Below, piece after piece: positions 44,906 through 53,159 of a DNA stretch of 64,000 nucleotides (its first letter is position 1; every line of letters starts with the position of its first letter). The position numbers were made by a program, and so were the translations under genes. This DNA comes from Pseudoflavonifractor sp. Marseille-P3106 (GTDB lineage: Bacteria; Bacillota; Clostridia; Oscillospirales; Oscillospiraceae). Where the stretch lies: the NCBI GenBank assembly GCA_900169975.1, contig LT827126.1, positions 930,001-994,000 of the forward strand, read 5' to 3'. The notes beneath the pieces were generated by a model. The model saw only the letters and a list, made by a program, of their open reading frames with translations, was not told where the DNA came from and did no database searches.

Positions 44906-45952
44906 ATGCCGCTTCAAATCGTCAGAAATGACATCACAAAAATGAAGGTGGACGCCATCGTCAATGCTGCCAACGAGTCGCTGCTGGGTGGCGGCGGTGT
45001 GGACGGCTGCATTCATCGTGCCGCAGGACCGGAGCTGCTGGTGGAATGTGAAACGCTCCACGGCTGCAAAACCGGGAGCGCAAAAATCACGAAGGGCTAT
45101 AAGCTGCCCTGCAAATATGTCATTCATGCTGTCGGTCCGCGCTGGTATGACGGGCGGCATGGTGAGCGCGAACTGCTGATCTCCTGCTATCGGACTTCGC
45201 TCATGCTGGCGAAAGAATACGGCTGCGAGTCTGTTGCGTTCCCGCTGATTTCCTCCGGCATTTTCGGCTATCCGAAGGATCAGGCTCTCAAAACGGCGAT
45301 TGACACCATTGGCAGCTTCCTTCTTGAAAATGAAATGACGGTGTACATCGTCATTTTCGACCGCAAAGCCTATCAGATCAGCGGCAAGCTGTTTGCCGAC
45401 ATTGCAGCGTACATAGACGACCGCTATGTGGATGAGCATACCGATCCTCGTTCCGAGCGTCTGCGCAGGATGAACGCCTTCCGGATGGACGAGCCGATGC
45501 CCTGCGAGTCATCCGTCTGCGATGAAGATGCAATCGAACAGCTCATGCCTCCCGTCTCTGCGGCGGCTGCCCCCAAAAAGGCGGCAACCCTTGATGACGC
45601 GCTGGGACAGATCGACGAGAGTTTTTCCGAGATGCTTCTGCGAAAGATTGATGAGCGCGGCATGACGGACGCGCAGTGCTATAAGAAGGCGAATATTGAC
45701 CGGAAGCTCTTCTCGAAGATCCGCTCGGACAAGTCCTACAAGCCTTCCAAGCCCACCGCCATTGCATTTGCCATTGCCCTTGAGCTGCCGCTTGTTGAAA
45801 TGAAGGATATGCTCATGAAGGCTGGCTTTGCGCTCTCCCACTCCAACAAGTTTGACATCATCGTGGAGTATTTCGTGGAGCATGGGAACTATAATGTCTT
45901 TGAGATCAACGAGGCTCTGTTTGCCTTCGACCAAAGTTTAATAGGAGCATAA
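44906..45952 (+). CDS. macro-domain protein fused to an HTH-like domain
   Basis: 348 aa. N-terminal macro domain: [44 protein letters not shown], the ADP-ribose pocket of ADP-ribosyl hydrolases. After a linker (about 210-235) the C-terminal region [25 protein letters not shown] looks like an HTH. ATG 44906 behind GGGAGGG. Could reverse ADP-ribosylation or read an NAD-derived signal and act on DNA. Confidence 0.75.
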   Translation: MPLQIVRNDITKMKVDAIVNAANESLLGGGGVDGCIHRAAGPELLVECETLHGCKTGSAKITKGYKLPCKYVIHAVGPRWYDGRHGERELLISCYRTSLMLAKEYGCESVAFPLISSGIFGYPKDQALKTAIDTIGSFLLENEMTVYIVIFDRKAYQISGKLFADIAAYIDDRYVDEHTDPRSERLRRMNAFRMDEPMPCESSVCDEDAIEQLMPPVSAAAAPKKAATLDDALGQIDESFSEMLLRKIDERGMTDAQCYKKANIDRKLFSKIRSDKSYKPSKPTAIAFAIALELPLVEMKDMLMKAGFALSHSNKFDIIVEYFVEHGNYNVFEINEALFAFDQSLIGA

Positions 45953-45957
45953 GGTCT

Positions 45958-47490
45958 ATGGATAAAGTGTTTCAGAAATTTTTGCGAAGTGGTATTGACC
46001 TCTCTTCCGTAGGAGTGGAGCGTCGTGAAGATAACAACCCATACTTTTGCACGCCAAAAGGTGCATCTATTTTTGGCTGGGCGGGTGTGGACGGCATCCA
46101 CTTCTGCTTTGTTCGAGGCTTTGGCGGTATGGTATTTTCCGTCAGTCCCATGAACTCGGCTCCGGATTTTGTTCATCCGCTGGCAAACGATTTTGAAGAC
46201 TTTCTGAGGTTGCTCCTTGCTTGCAGTGATTCGGCAGCGCTGGAACAGGCGTGGATGTGGGATAAAGCCCAGTTTGAAGCCTTTTTGCAGGACAACCCTC
46301 CAACGCAGGATCAGCAAAGAACGCTATCAGAGCTTGCTGAGAAAATGAAATTGACGCCTATGGAACAGCCGTGGGTATACATCAAAAAGCTGCAAGCATC
46401 TTTTGATTATAGCAAGATCAAGTACACCGAGGACTATTATGATGTTGATATGAACCCAGAAGCAGAACCGACCATGCCCGAGTGGAAGGTCTACTTTGAG
46501 GGAAACTTCTGGGGACATTCGGGAAAAGACCGTGCCGGAACGGAAATCCGGTTGAATAAGCAATTTGACTGGGCGAGGCATCGTTGGGTTATTCCTGCGG
46601 CGTATTCTTGCAGCAAGGGACTCGTCATGGACTTTTGTATGCGCACCCCGGAAGAAGACATTCGCAAGTTCATAACTAAATGGGATTTACACCCCGAAAA
46701 CGACTCCTGCGAATACTTCACGCAGGAGCAGCAAATGCAGATAGATTTAGACAATCCACTTTGCGTTGACTTTATTCCTCGTTTGGAATTGAACGGGAAA
46801 ACAATGCTGACCTCCCACGGCTGTTCCGTGGTCTTTAATCCATGTTTGCCAGACGGGGTGATCAATGAAGCGGAAGCAAAGTGGGCATTGGAACACTATG
46901 ATTTGGATACATCCTATGGATGGATGATTTTTCGGGCAGCTTTTCCGTGGACAAGCAAACGCCGTCCTGAAATAAAAGCCCTCTCCCTTACAATGGAGCA
47001 GCAGTCGTGTCGTGTTCCGGGACCACATTTCAAGGCACACGCTCCCGGTGATTCGTTTTCTTTTCTCCATCCGGTCAGTGGAAAAAAATACACATTGACT
47101 GTACAGGAATTAGAGCAGCAGACAATTTCCGAAAAGCGTTTCGGTTCTGACCGCTGGCTTTATCCGACGCATTTTACCGCCATGAGCTATACGTTTTCTC
47201 CTGAACCAAACGATGATATTTCAATCTGTGATTGCGCTGAGGGGGACAAACCTTTGAAAATTGCGCCATGCTCTGACCGCTATGCACCAGAGGCACGAAA
47301 CGATATTGCTTGTATTGGCATTATCGGCGGAGCGGACGGTCCAATCGCAATCGTGTGTGGAGGCAGCTCAAAAGAAAAACTTCATGCAGTTTGTTCCTCT
47401 CTACACTTTGAGCCGGTGGAGGGTGATATTGAATGGCGTATCGTATTCAACATTAAAAGCTCCAATGAAATGTCATTAGAGCTGATCTAA
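45958..47490 (+). CDS. hypothetical protein with an oxaloacetate-decarboxylase-like motif
   Basis: 510 aa, soluble. The first 90 residues resemble a SMI1/KNR4-like immunity fold. Near the C-terminus is IGIIGGADGPIAIV, a stretch normally diagnostic of the membrane beta subunit of Na+-pumping decarboxylases, but no membrane helices are present here. Function unknown. Confidence 0.6.
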   Translation: MDKVFQKFLRSGIDLSSVGVERREDNNPYFCTPKGASIFGWAGVDGIHFCFVRGFGGMVFSVSPMNSAPDFVHPLANDFEDFLRLLLACSDSAALEQAWMWDKAQFEAFLQDNPPTQDQQRTLSELAEKMKLTPMEQPWVYIKKLQASFDYSKIKYTEDYYDVDMNPEAEPTMPEWKVYFEGNFWGHSGKDRAGTEIRLNKQFDWARHRWVIPAAYSCSKGLVMDFCMRTPEEDIRKFITKWDLHPENDSCEYFTQEQQMQIDLDNPLCVDFIPRLELNGKTMLTSHGCSVVFNPCLPDGVINEAEAKWALEHYDLDTSYGWMIFRAAFPWTSKRRPEIKALSLTMEQQSCRVPGPHFKAHAPGDSFSFLHPVSGKKYTLTVQELEQQTISEKRFGSDRWLYPTHFTAMSYTFSPEPNDDISICDCAEGDKPLKIAPCSDRYAPEARNDIACIGIIGGADGPIAIVCGGSSKEKLHAVCSSLHFEPVEGDIEWRIVFNIKSSNEMSLELI

Positions 47491-47512
47491 GAAGAAAGCG
47501 GAGGCAAAGAAG

Positions 47513-49021
47513 GTGAAGCAACACACTTACATCGCAATCGACCTAAAATCCTTCTACGCCTCTGTGGAGTGCAGGGAGCGTGGCTTAGATCCTCTGGACA
47601 CAAACCTCGTTGTCGCAGACGAAAGCCGGACGGATAAGACCATCTGCCTTGCCGTCACTCCTTCCCTCAAGAGCTACGGTATCTCCGGACGCGGGCGGCT
47701 GTTTGAAGTCAAGCAGCGAGTAAAGGAAGCGAATGCCGGACGGCAGCACGACGCGCCGGGACGCAGACTGGACGGCACATCGCACTTCTTCTCGGAGCTG
47801 CAAGCAGACCCGTCTCTGGCGATTGACTTCATCATTGCGCCGCCTCGGATGGCGTACTACATGGAGTACAGCACCCGCATCTATCAGGTTTATCTCAAGT
47901 ATATTGCCCCGGAAGATATTGTGGTCTACTCCATCGACGAGGTGTTCATGGATGTGACGGACTACCTGAACACCTACAAGCTCTCCGCCCATGATCTCGC
48001 CATGAAGATCATTCTCGATGTGCTTGAGACAACCGGCATCACAGCAACCGCAGGAATTGGCACGAATCTTTTCCTCTGCAAAGTGGCAATGGACATTGTG
48101 GCGAAACACATCCCCGCCGACAAGAACGGCGTCCGTATTGCAGAGCTGGATGAGATGAAGTTCCGGCACGAGCTTTGGACGCATCAGCCCCTCACGGATT
48201 TCTGGCGCGTGGGTCGGGGCATTGCCAAGAAACTTGAGCAGAACGGGATGTTCACCATGGGTGATGTTGCCCTCTGTTCAGAGCGGAACGAAGACTTACT
48301 TTATAAGCTGTTCGGCAAGAATGCGGAATTGCTCATCGACCATGCGTGGGGCTGGGAACCGACCACCATTGAAGCAATCAAGGCGTACCGCCCCAGCTCC
48401 AACAGCCTCAGCTCCGGTCAGGTATTGCACTGCCCCTATGAGCCGCAGAAGGCGAAGCTGGTTGTGCGGGAAATGACGGATTTGCTTGTGCTGGACTTGG
48501 TGGACAAGGGGCTTGTCACCGACCAGATGGTTCTCACAGTTGGCTACGACATTGAGAACCTGACCGATCCGGCACGACGGGCAAAGTATCACGGCGCAGT
48601 CGAGAAAGACCCCTACGGTCGGGAGATTCCGAAACAGGCGCACGGCTCTATCAACCTCGACGGTCACACATCATCTACCCGCAAAATAATGTGTGCTGTG
48701 TCAGAACTCTTCGACCGGATCGTGGACAAGAATCTGCTTGTCCGCCGTATGTATGTTGTGGCAAATCATGTCCTGCCGGAAGCGGACGCGCCGAAGAAAA
48801 ATGACGGGGTTGTCCAGCTCGACCTCTTTACCGACTATGCCGCCGAAGAGGAAAAACAGAAAGCCGAAGATGCCGCTTTGGAGCGTGAGCGGAAGATACA
48901 AGCCGCCACGCTTGCCATCAAGAAGAAGTATGGAAAGAACGCCATCCTCAAGGCAATGAATCTTGAAGAAGGTGCAACCGCGAAAGACCGCAATGCGCAG
49001 ATTGGAGGGCATAAGGCGTGA
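47513..49021 (+). CDS. Y-family DNA polymerase (UmuC/DinB-like)
   Basis: 502 aa, GTG start behind GGAGG. Catalytic AIDLKSFYASVE (Asp10) and YSIDEVFMDVT with the second Asp/Glu; little-finger region to about 360; C-terminal PolIII-binding QLDLF motif near 450. Error-prone translesion synthesis. Overlaps the YolD gene by GTGA. Confidence 0.93.
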   Translation: MKQHTYIAIDLKSFYASVECRERGLDPLDTNLVVADESRTDKTICLAVTPSLKSYGISGRGRLFEVKQRVKEANAGRQHDAPGRRLDGTSHFFSELQADPSLAIDFIIAPPRMAYYMEYSTRIYQVYLKYIAPEDIVVYSIDEVFMDVTDYLNTYKLSAHDLAMKIILDVLETTGITATAGIGTNLFLCKVAMDIVAKHIPADKNGVRIAELDEMKFRHELWTHQPLTDFWRVGRGIAKKLEQNGMFTMGDVALCSERNEDLLYKLFGKNAELLIDHAWGWEPTTIEAIKAYRPSSNSLSSGQVLHCPYEPQKAKLVVREMTDLLVLDLVDKGLVTDQMVLTVGYDIENLTDPARRAKYHGAVEKDPYGREIPKQAHGSINLDGHTSSTRKIMCAVSELFDRIVDKNLLVRRMYVVANHVLPEADAPKKNDGVVQLDLFTDYAAEEEKQKAEDAALERERKIQAATLAIKKKYGKNAILKAMNLEEGATAKDRNAQIGGHKA

Positions 49022-49440
49022 ACGGAAAATACGACGAGATCATGGGACTTCCTCACCACGTTTCCAAAACGCGACCACAAATGCCGATGTCAGATCGTGC
49101 AGCGCAGTTTGCGCCCTTTGCCGCCCTCACCGGCTATGATTCTGCAATCAAGGAAACCGGACGTCTGACTGACGAAAGGATTGAGCTTGATGAGGGAGCC
49201 TTGACCGCTTTGAACATGAGGTATCAGCTTCTCATGGATGCCCTTGATGAAGAGCCGGAGGTTGAAATAACCTACTTCAAACCTGATGAGCGCAAAGCTG
49301 GCGGTGTGTATGTAACTGCAACCGGCGCAGTCATAAAGGTTGATGACTTTGAGCGCCTGATTACCATGCAGGACGGCACGAAGATTCCGATGGATGACAT
49401 CCTAAGCATTGACGGAGAGCTGTTCTTGTCCTTAGAATAA
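49018..49440 (+). CDS. YolD-like protein
   Basis: 140 aa. MSDRAAQFAPFAALTGYDSAI is the YolD signature. YolD proteins accompany Y-family polymerases on mobile elements and are thought to be UmuD-like partners. Confidence 0.85.
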   Translation: MNGKYDEIMGLPHHVSKTRPQMPMSDRAAQFAPFAALTGYDSAIKETGRLTDERIELDEGALTALNMRYQLLMDALDEEPEVEITYFKPDERKAGGVYVTATGAVIKVDDFERLITMQDGTKIPMDDILSIDGELFLSLE

Positions 49441-49541
49441 TGTCGCTTGCCATGCGACCAAATGAAGTGAATACCGAAGTACAATATGACTGTAAGGTGA
49501 GACACCAAGCAGTCATATTTTTATATACGGAGGTACAAAAC

Positions 49542-50198
49542 ATGAGAAAGAACTTGACGGAGATCGTATTCATCCTTGATCGCAGCGGCTCTATGAGCGG
49601 ACTGGAAACAGACACCATCGGAGGATTCAACTCCATGATTGAAAAGCAGAAAAAAGAGAATGGCGAGGCATTGATCTCTACCGTTCTCTTTGACAACGTG
49701 AGCGAGGTTATCCATGACCGTGTGCCGGTTCAGAAGGTGGAGCCGATGACCGACAGGGACTATTCCGTTCGCGGCTGCACCGCGCTTCTGGATGCTATCG
49801 GCGGAGCGATTCATCACATTGGGAATGTCCATAAGTACGCAAGAAAAGAGGATGTCCCTGAACACACACTGTTCGTCATCACAACGGATGGCATGGAGAA
49901 TGCAAGCCGCCGTTATGACAGCGAGAAGGTCAAGAAGATGATTGAACGACAGAAGGAAAAGTACGGCTGGGAGTTTCTTTTCCTCGGTGCAAACATTGAT
50001 GCAGTTGAGACGGCAAAGCATTTTGGAATTGGAGCAGATCGAGCGGTCAATTACCACTCTGACCGCGAGGGAACGCAACTCAACTATGAAGTTCTGAGCG
50101 AAGCGGTTTCCGCTGTCCGATGCAGCGTACCGCTGGGTACGAATTGGAAAAAACGTATTGATGAGGACTTCAATTCCAGAAAGGACGGGAAAAAATGA
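49542..50198 (+). CDS. VWA-domain protein
   Basis: 218 aa from ATG 49542 behind GGAGG. MIDAS motif DRSGSMSG (13-20), Thr in GCTALLDAIG, and VITTDGMENAS. Likely metal-dependent protein binding; specific partner unknown. Overlaps the next gene. Confidence 0.85.
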   Translation: MRKNLTEIVFILDRSGSMSGLETDTIGGFNSMIEKQKKENGEALISTVLFDNVSEVIHDRVPVQKVEPMTDRDYSVRGCTALLDAIGGAIHHIGNVHKYARKEDVPEHTLFVITTDGMENASRRYDSEKVKKMIERQKEKYGWEFLFLGANIDAVETAKHFGIGADRAVNYHSDREGTQLNYEVLSEAVSAVRCSVPLGTNWKKRIDEDFNSRKDGKK

Positions 50199-50854
50199 GA
50201 ACAGTCACCGTAAAAGGAACAGGCAATGTTTCCGCAAGACCAGATTACATTATCCTCTCCCTGAATATTGAAGCCTTATCTGAGACCTATGACCGCGCAA
50301 TGTCGGAAGCTGCCGAGAGAATCGAAAGACTGCAAGGTGCCGCAGCCTGCGTTGGGTATCGCAAAGAAGACTTGAAAACCACGAGCTTTGATGTCCAGAC
50401 AAGGTACGAGAACGTCAAGGATCGGCAAGGAAATTACAAGCGAGAGTTTGTCGGATATGCTTGCAGCTATCGCTTGAAACTTGCATTTGACTTTGACAGC
50501 AAACAGCTTGCAAAGGTTATTTCTGCGATTGCAGACTGCGGGGCGCAACCGGAACTCAGCATTGCGTTTACTGTGAAAAACCCGGCAAGAATCAGCGAAG
50601 AGCTGCTGATCAGCGCGACGGAGAACGCCAGAGCAAAGGCGGAGATTCTTTGCAAAGCATCAGGTGGTACGCTTGGGCAGCTACTTAATATCGACTACAA
50701 CTGGGGCGAACTCAATGTGTATTCCAGAACAAGCTATGAGGTCGAAGACTGCATTCAGCCTCTCATGGCGATGAGCAAGTGCGCCTCTCCTGAGATCGAG
50801 CCGGACGATATTGATGTAACAGACACGGTGGCTTTTACATGGGAAATCCAATGA
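50195..50854 (+). CDS. SIMPL (DUF541) protein
   Basis: 219 aa. VKGTGNVSARPDYIILSLNIEA opens a SIMPL domain; ATENARAKAEILCKASGGTLG follows. Usually exported, but no signal peptide is present. ATGA overlap with the VWA gene. Confidence 0.8.
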   Translation: MRTVTVKGTGNVSARPDYIILSLNIEALSETYDRAMSEAAERIERLQGAAACVGYRKEDLKTTSFDVQTRYENVKDRQGNYKREFVGYACSYRLKLAFDFDSKQLAKVISAIADCGAQPELSIAFTVKNPARISEELLISATENARAKAEILCKASGGTLGQLLNIDYNWGELNVYSRTSYEVEDCIQPLMAMSKCASPEIEPDDIDVTDTVAFTWEIQ

Positions 50855-50875
50855 TTTTTTGACTTTTTTGAAATC

Positions 50876-50921
50876 CGGTACTCAACAAACGCTCTTTTTG
50901 TGTCCGTTGTAAAGTGAAGGG
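50876..50921 (+). repeat. conserved 46-bp repeat, copy B
   Basis: Plus-strand GGTACTCAACAAACG, spacer and TGTCCGTTGTAAAGTGAA, matching copy A (38199-38245) in inverse orientation. It lies at the start of the gap before the mobilization genes. Confidence 0.6.
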
Positions 50922-50949
50922 ACATTTCACGGAGGAATCTTCGGGAAAT

Positions 50950-51070
50950 ACGATTTTGGGAGATTAGCAAGCAAATCCGGTGAGTACCCACCGGAGGAAA
51001 ATCAGTTAAGGAGACCCTGCCCTTAACATCAGATTTTTGCTTGTTGGGATAGTCCCAAACCCTTCTAATC
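50950..51070 (+). other. candidate oriT of the large element
   Basis: In the 50855-51090 gap just before mobC: CCGGTG-agtacc-CACCGG, TTAAGG...CCTTAA-like arms, GCAAGCAAATC with an inverse GATTTTTGCTTG, and TTGGGA-tag-TCCCAA. Clustered short palindromes next to mobC and relaxase are typical of oriT. The nick site is not identified. Confidence 0.5.
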
Positions 51071-51090
51071 TTTACGACGGAGGGCGCAGC

Positions 51091-51420
51091 ATGGTACGAA
51101 GAACACGAGACATTCAGAAGAAGATTTGGCTGACACCACAGGAAGAACGAACGATTGCAAAGAAGATGGAAATGATCGGCACGGAGAACTTCGGTGCGTA
51201 TGCGAGGAAGATGCTGATCGACGGTTACATCATCGTTGTAGACTACACGGAGCAGAAAAAGCTCGCCGCCGAAATCAACAAGATCGGCGTGAACATCAAT
51301 ACCGTCTGCCGCAGAATCAACTCGACGGGACGATTCTATCAGGACGATATTGACGAGCTGAAAGAAAAGATGGACGCAGTATGGCAGTTACTAAAATCAA
51401 AGCAATCCGAGGAACTTTGA
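51091..51420 (+). CDS. MobC-like relaxosome protein
   Basis: 109 aa from ATG 51091 behind GGAGGG. RRTRDIQKKIWLTPQEERTIAKKM with a downstream KLAAEINKIGVNINTVCRRIN is the MobC pattern. Binds oriT with the relaxase; overlaps it by 40 bp in another frame. Confidence 0.85.
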   Translation: MVRRTRDIQKKIWLTPQEERTIAKKMEMIGTENFGAYARKMLIDGYIIVVDYTEQKKLAAEINKIGVNINTVCRRINSTGRFYQDDIDELKEKMDAVWQLLKSKQSEEL

Positions 51421-52745
51421 GCAAGGCAATCGCGTACATCCTGAATCCCGAAAAGACTGATGAGAAGCTGCTGGTCTCGTCCTACGGCTGTGCCAGCGAG
51501 ACCGCAGCGCGGGAATTTGAATGGACGCGGAAAATAGCCGAGCAAAAAGGGATGAACCCGGTCAGGATCATAGCCCGTCATGTGATCCAGTCCTTTGAAA
51601 TTGGAGAGGTCACACCGGAGCTTGCCCACGAGATCGGCAAGCAATTTGCGGATGAAATCCTCGGTGGAAAATACGAGTATGTGCTGACCACTCACATTGA
51701 CAAGGACCATGTTCATAACCACCTGATTTTCAATGCGGTTGACTTCGTGGACTACCACGCATACAAGAGCTACAAGCGGATTTACTATGATATGCGTGAG
51801 GTCAGCGACCGGCTCTGTAAGGAAAACGGTCTCTCTGTTATCCCTCCCTCTCAGAACAAAGGCATGAGCTACAAGGAGTACACCGAAGCCAAACGCGGCA
51901 CGAGCTGGAAGCAAAAACTCAAGCAGACCATCGACCGGCTTGTCATCACAGCGAAGGACTACGATGATTTTCTGCGGCTCATGCAGGAAGCCGGTTATGA
52001 AATCAAACCCGGCAAATACATCTCCTTCCGCGCTGAAGGTCAGGAGCGGTTTACCCGTTCTAAGACCATCGGAGAGAACTACACCGAGGAACGCATCAAG
52101 GAGCGGATTGCCGGACGGACGCCCCGAAAAAGTCAGAGACAGACCACGCCGAAGGGCATCTCTCTCATCGGAGATATTCAGGAGCGAATCAGGCTTATCG
52201 ACAGCAAGGGTTACGAGCATAAAGCAAAGCTCACTATCCTCAAGGAAGCGGCACGGACGCTCAACTATCTCACGGAAAACAACTTGCTCCAATACGCCGA
52301 TCTTGAGAAGAAGGTCGAGGATGTTCACAGCTCCTATGACCGTACCGGCAAGGAACTGAAAGGCGTTGAAGCACGTCTGCGGGAAGTCCAGCCGCTTATC
52401 AAAAACATCTCCAACTACCAGCGCCTCAAGCCCGTATATGACGCATTCCAGAAGGCAAAAGATAAGCCGGGTTTCAAAGCAAAGCACGAAGCCGAGCTTG
52501 TGATCTTTGAGGCAGCGAGAAGCACATTACTTGCCATGCAGGGCGATGAAAAACTGCCGAGCTTGAAGACACTGCAACCGCAACAGCAGCGACTTCTTGA
52601 TGAGCAACAGCGGCTCTATGATGAACGTGCGAAGCTCAAAAAAGAAGTAAAGCAAATAGAGACGATCAAGTCTAATGTTGATACGTTTCTCGCTCCTTCT
52701 GCTGACCATGACCGTGATCATCTGCGCAGCACACAGCGCGAATAG
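51381..52745 (+). CDS. MobP-type relaxase
   Basis: 454 aa. HVIQSFEIGEVTPELAHEIG and the metal motif THIDKDHVHNHLIFNAV (about 107-123); candidate Tyr near the N-terminus (AYILNPEKT). C-terminal coiled coil. Resembles the relaxases of Tn1549-type conjugative elements. Nicks oriT for transfer. Confidence 0.9.
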   Translation: MAVTKIKAIRGTLSKAIAYILNPEKTDEKLLVSSYGCASETAAREFEWTRKIAEQKGMNPVRIIARHVIQSFEIGEVTPELAHEIGKQFADEILGGKYEYVLTTHIDKDHVHNHLIFNAVDFVDYHAYKSYKRIYYDMREVSDRLCKENGLSVIPPSQNKGMSYKEYTEAKRGTSWKQKLKQTIDRLVITAKDYDDFLRLMQEAGYEIKPGKYISFRAEGQERFTRSKTIGENYTEERIKERIAGRTPRKSQRQTTPKGISLIGDIQERIRLIDSKGYEHKAKLTILKEAARTLNYLTENNLLQYADLEKKVEDVHSSYDRTGKELKGVEARLREVQPLIKNISNYQRLKPVYDAFQKAKDKPGFKAKHEAELVIFEAARSTLLAMQGDEKLPSLKTLQPQQQRLLDEQQRLYDERAKLKKEVKQIETIKSNVDTFLAPSADHDRDHLRSTQRE

Positions 52746-52758
52746 TCCTTTCAAAAGT

Positions 52759-52788
52759 AGGGCATCTCTTGATGACCGGAGATGCCCT
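52759..52788 (+). terminator. hairpin after the relaxase gene
   Basis: AGGGCATCTC / GAGATGCCCT with a 10-nt loop; no T-run, so weak. Confidence 0.45.
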
Positions 52789-52848
52789 GCATCCTTGAGA
52801 GAAGGTTCGAGAAGTTGAAACTTTTTCTTTAATTTCTGCATCAACGGA

Positions 52849-52877
52849 TTGCTTTTGAGAATGAAATCCAGTATAAT
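52849..52877 (+). promoter_or_regulatory. promoter of the type I restriction operon
   Basis: TTGCTT (52849-52854), 17 bp, TATAAT (52872-52877), 45 bp before the XRE gene that opens the operon. Confidence 0.7.
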
Positions 52878-52921
52878 ATTATAAGCGATGTTGAATGCAA
52901 GCAAGCGAAAGGATGGTTGCC

Positions 52922-53137
52922 GTGCGCATAAGCTATAAGAAACTATGGATGCTTCTTCTGGAACGCGACATAAAGAGGGCTTCTCTACGACATGAGGTAG
53001 GGCTGTCTGCCGGAACATGGACAAAACTGAATAAGGGGGAAGAAGTGTCCCTCTCTATTTTGCTGCGCATTTGTGATTACTTGAACTGTGACATCGGAGA
53101 TATATGTGAGGCTGTGCGAGTGATCAAAAACGATTGA
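52922..53137 (+). CDS. XRE-family regulator of the restriction locus
   Basis: 71 aa, start probably GTG 52922 (AAAGG upstream). ISYKKLWMLLLERDIKRASLRHEVGLSAGTWTKLNKGE is the HTH. It precedes hsdR, likely a controller protein. Confidence 0.7.
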   Translation: MRISYKKLWMLLLERDIKRASLRHEVGLSAGTWTKLNKGEEVSLSILLRICDYLNCDIGDICEAVRVIKND

Positions 53138-53159
53138 ATGATTACTGAGTGGAGGGCTT

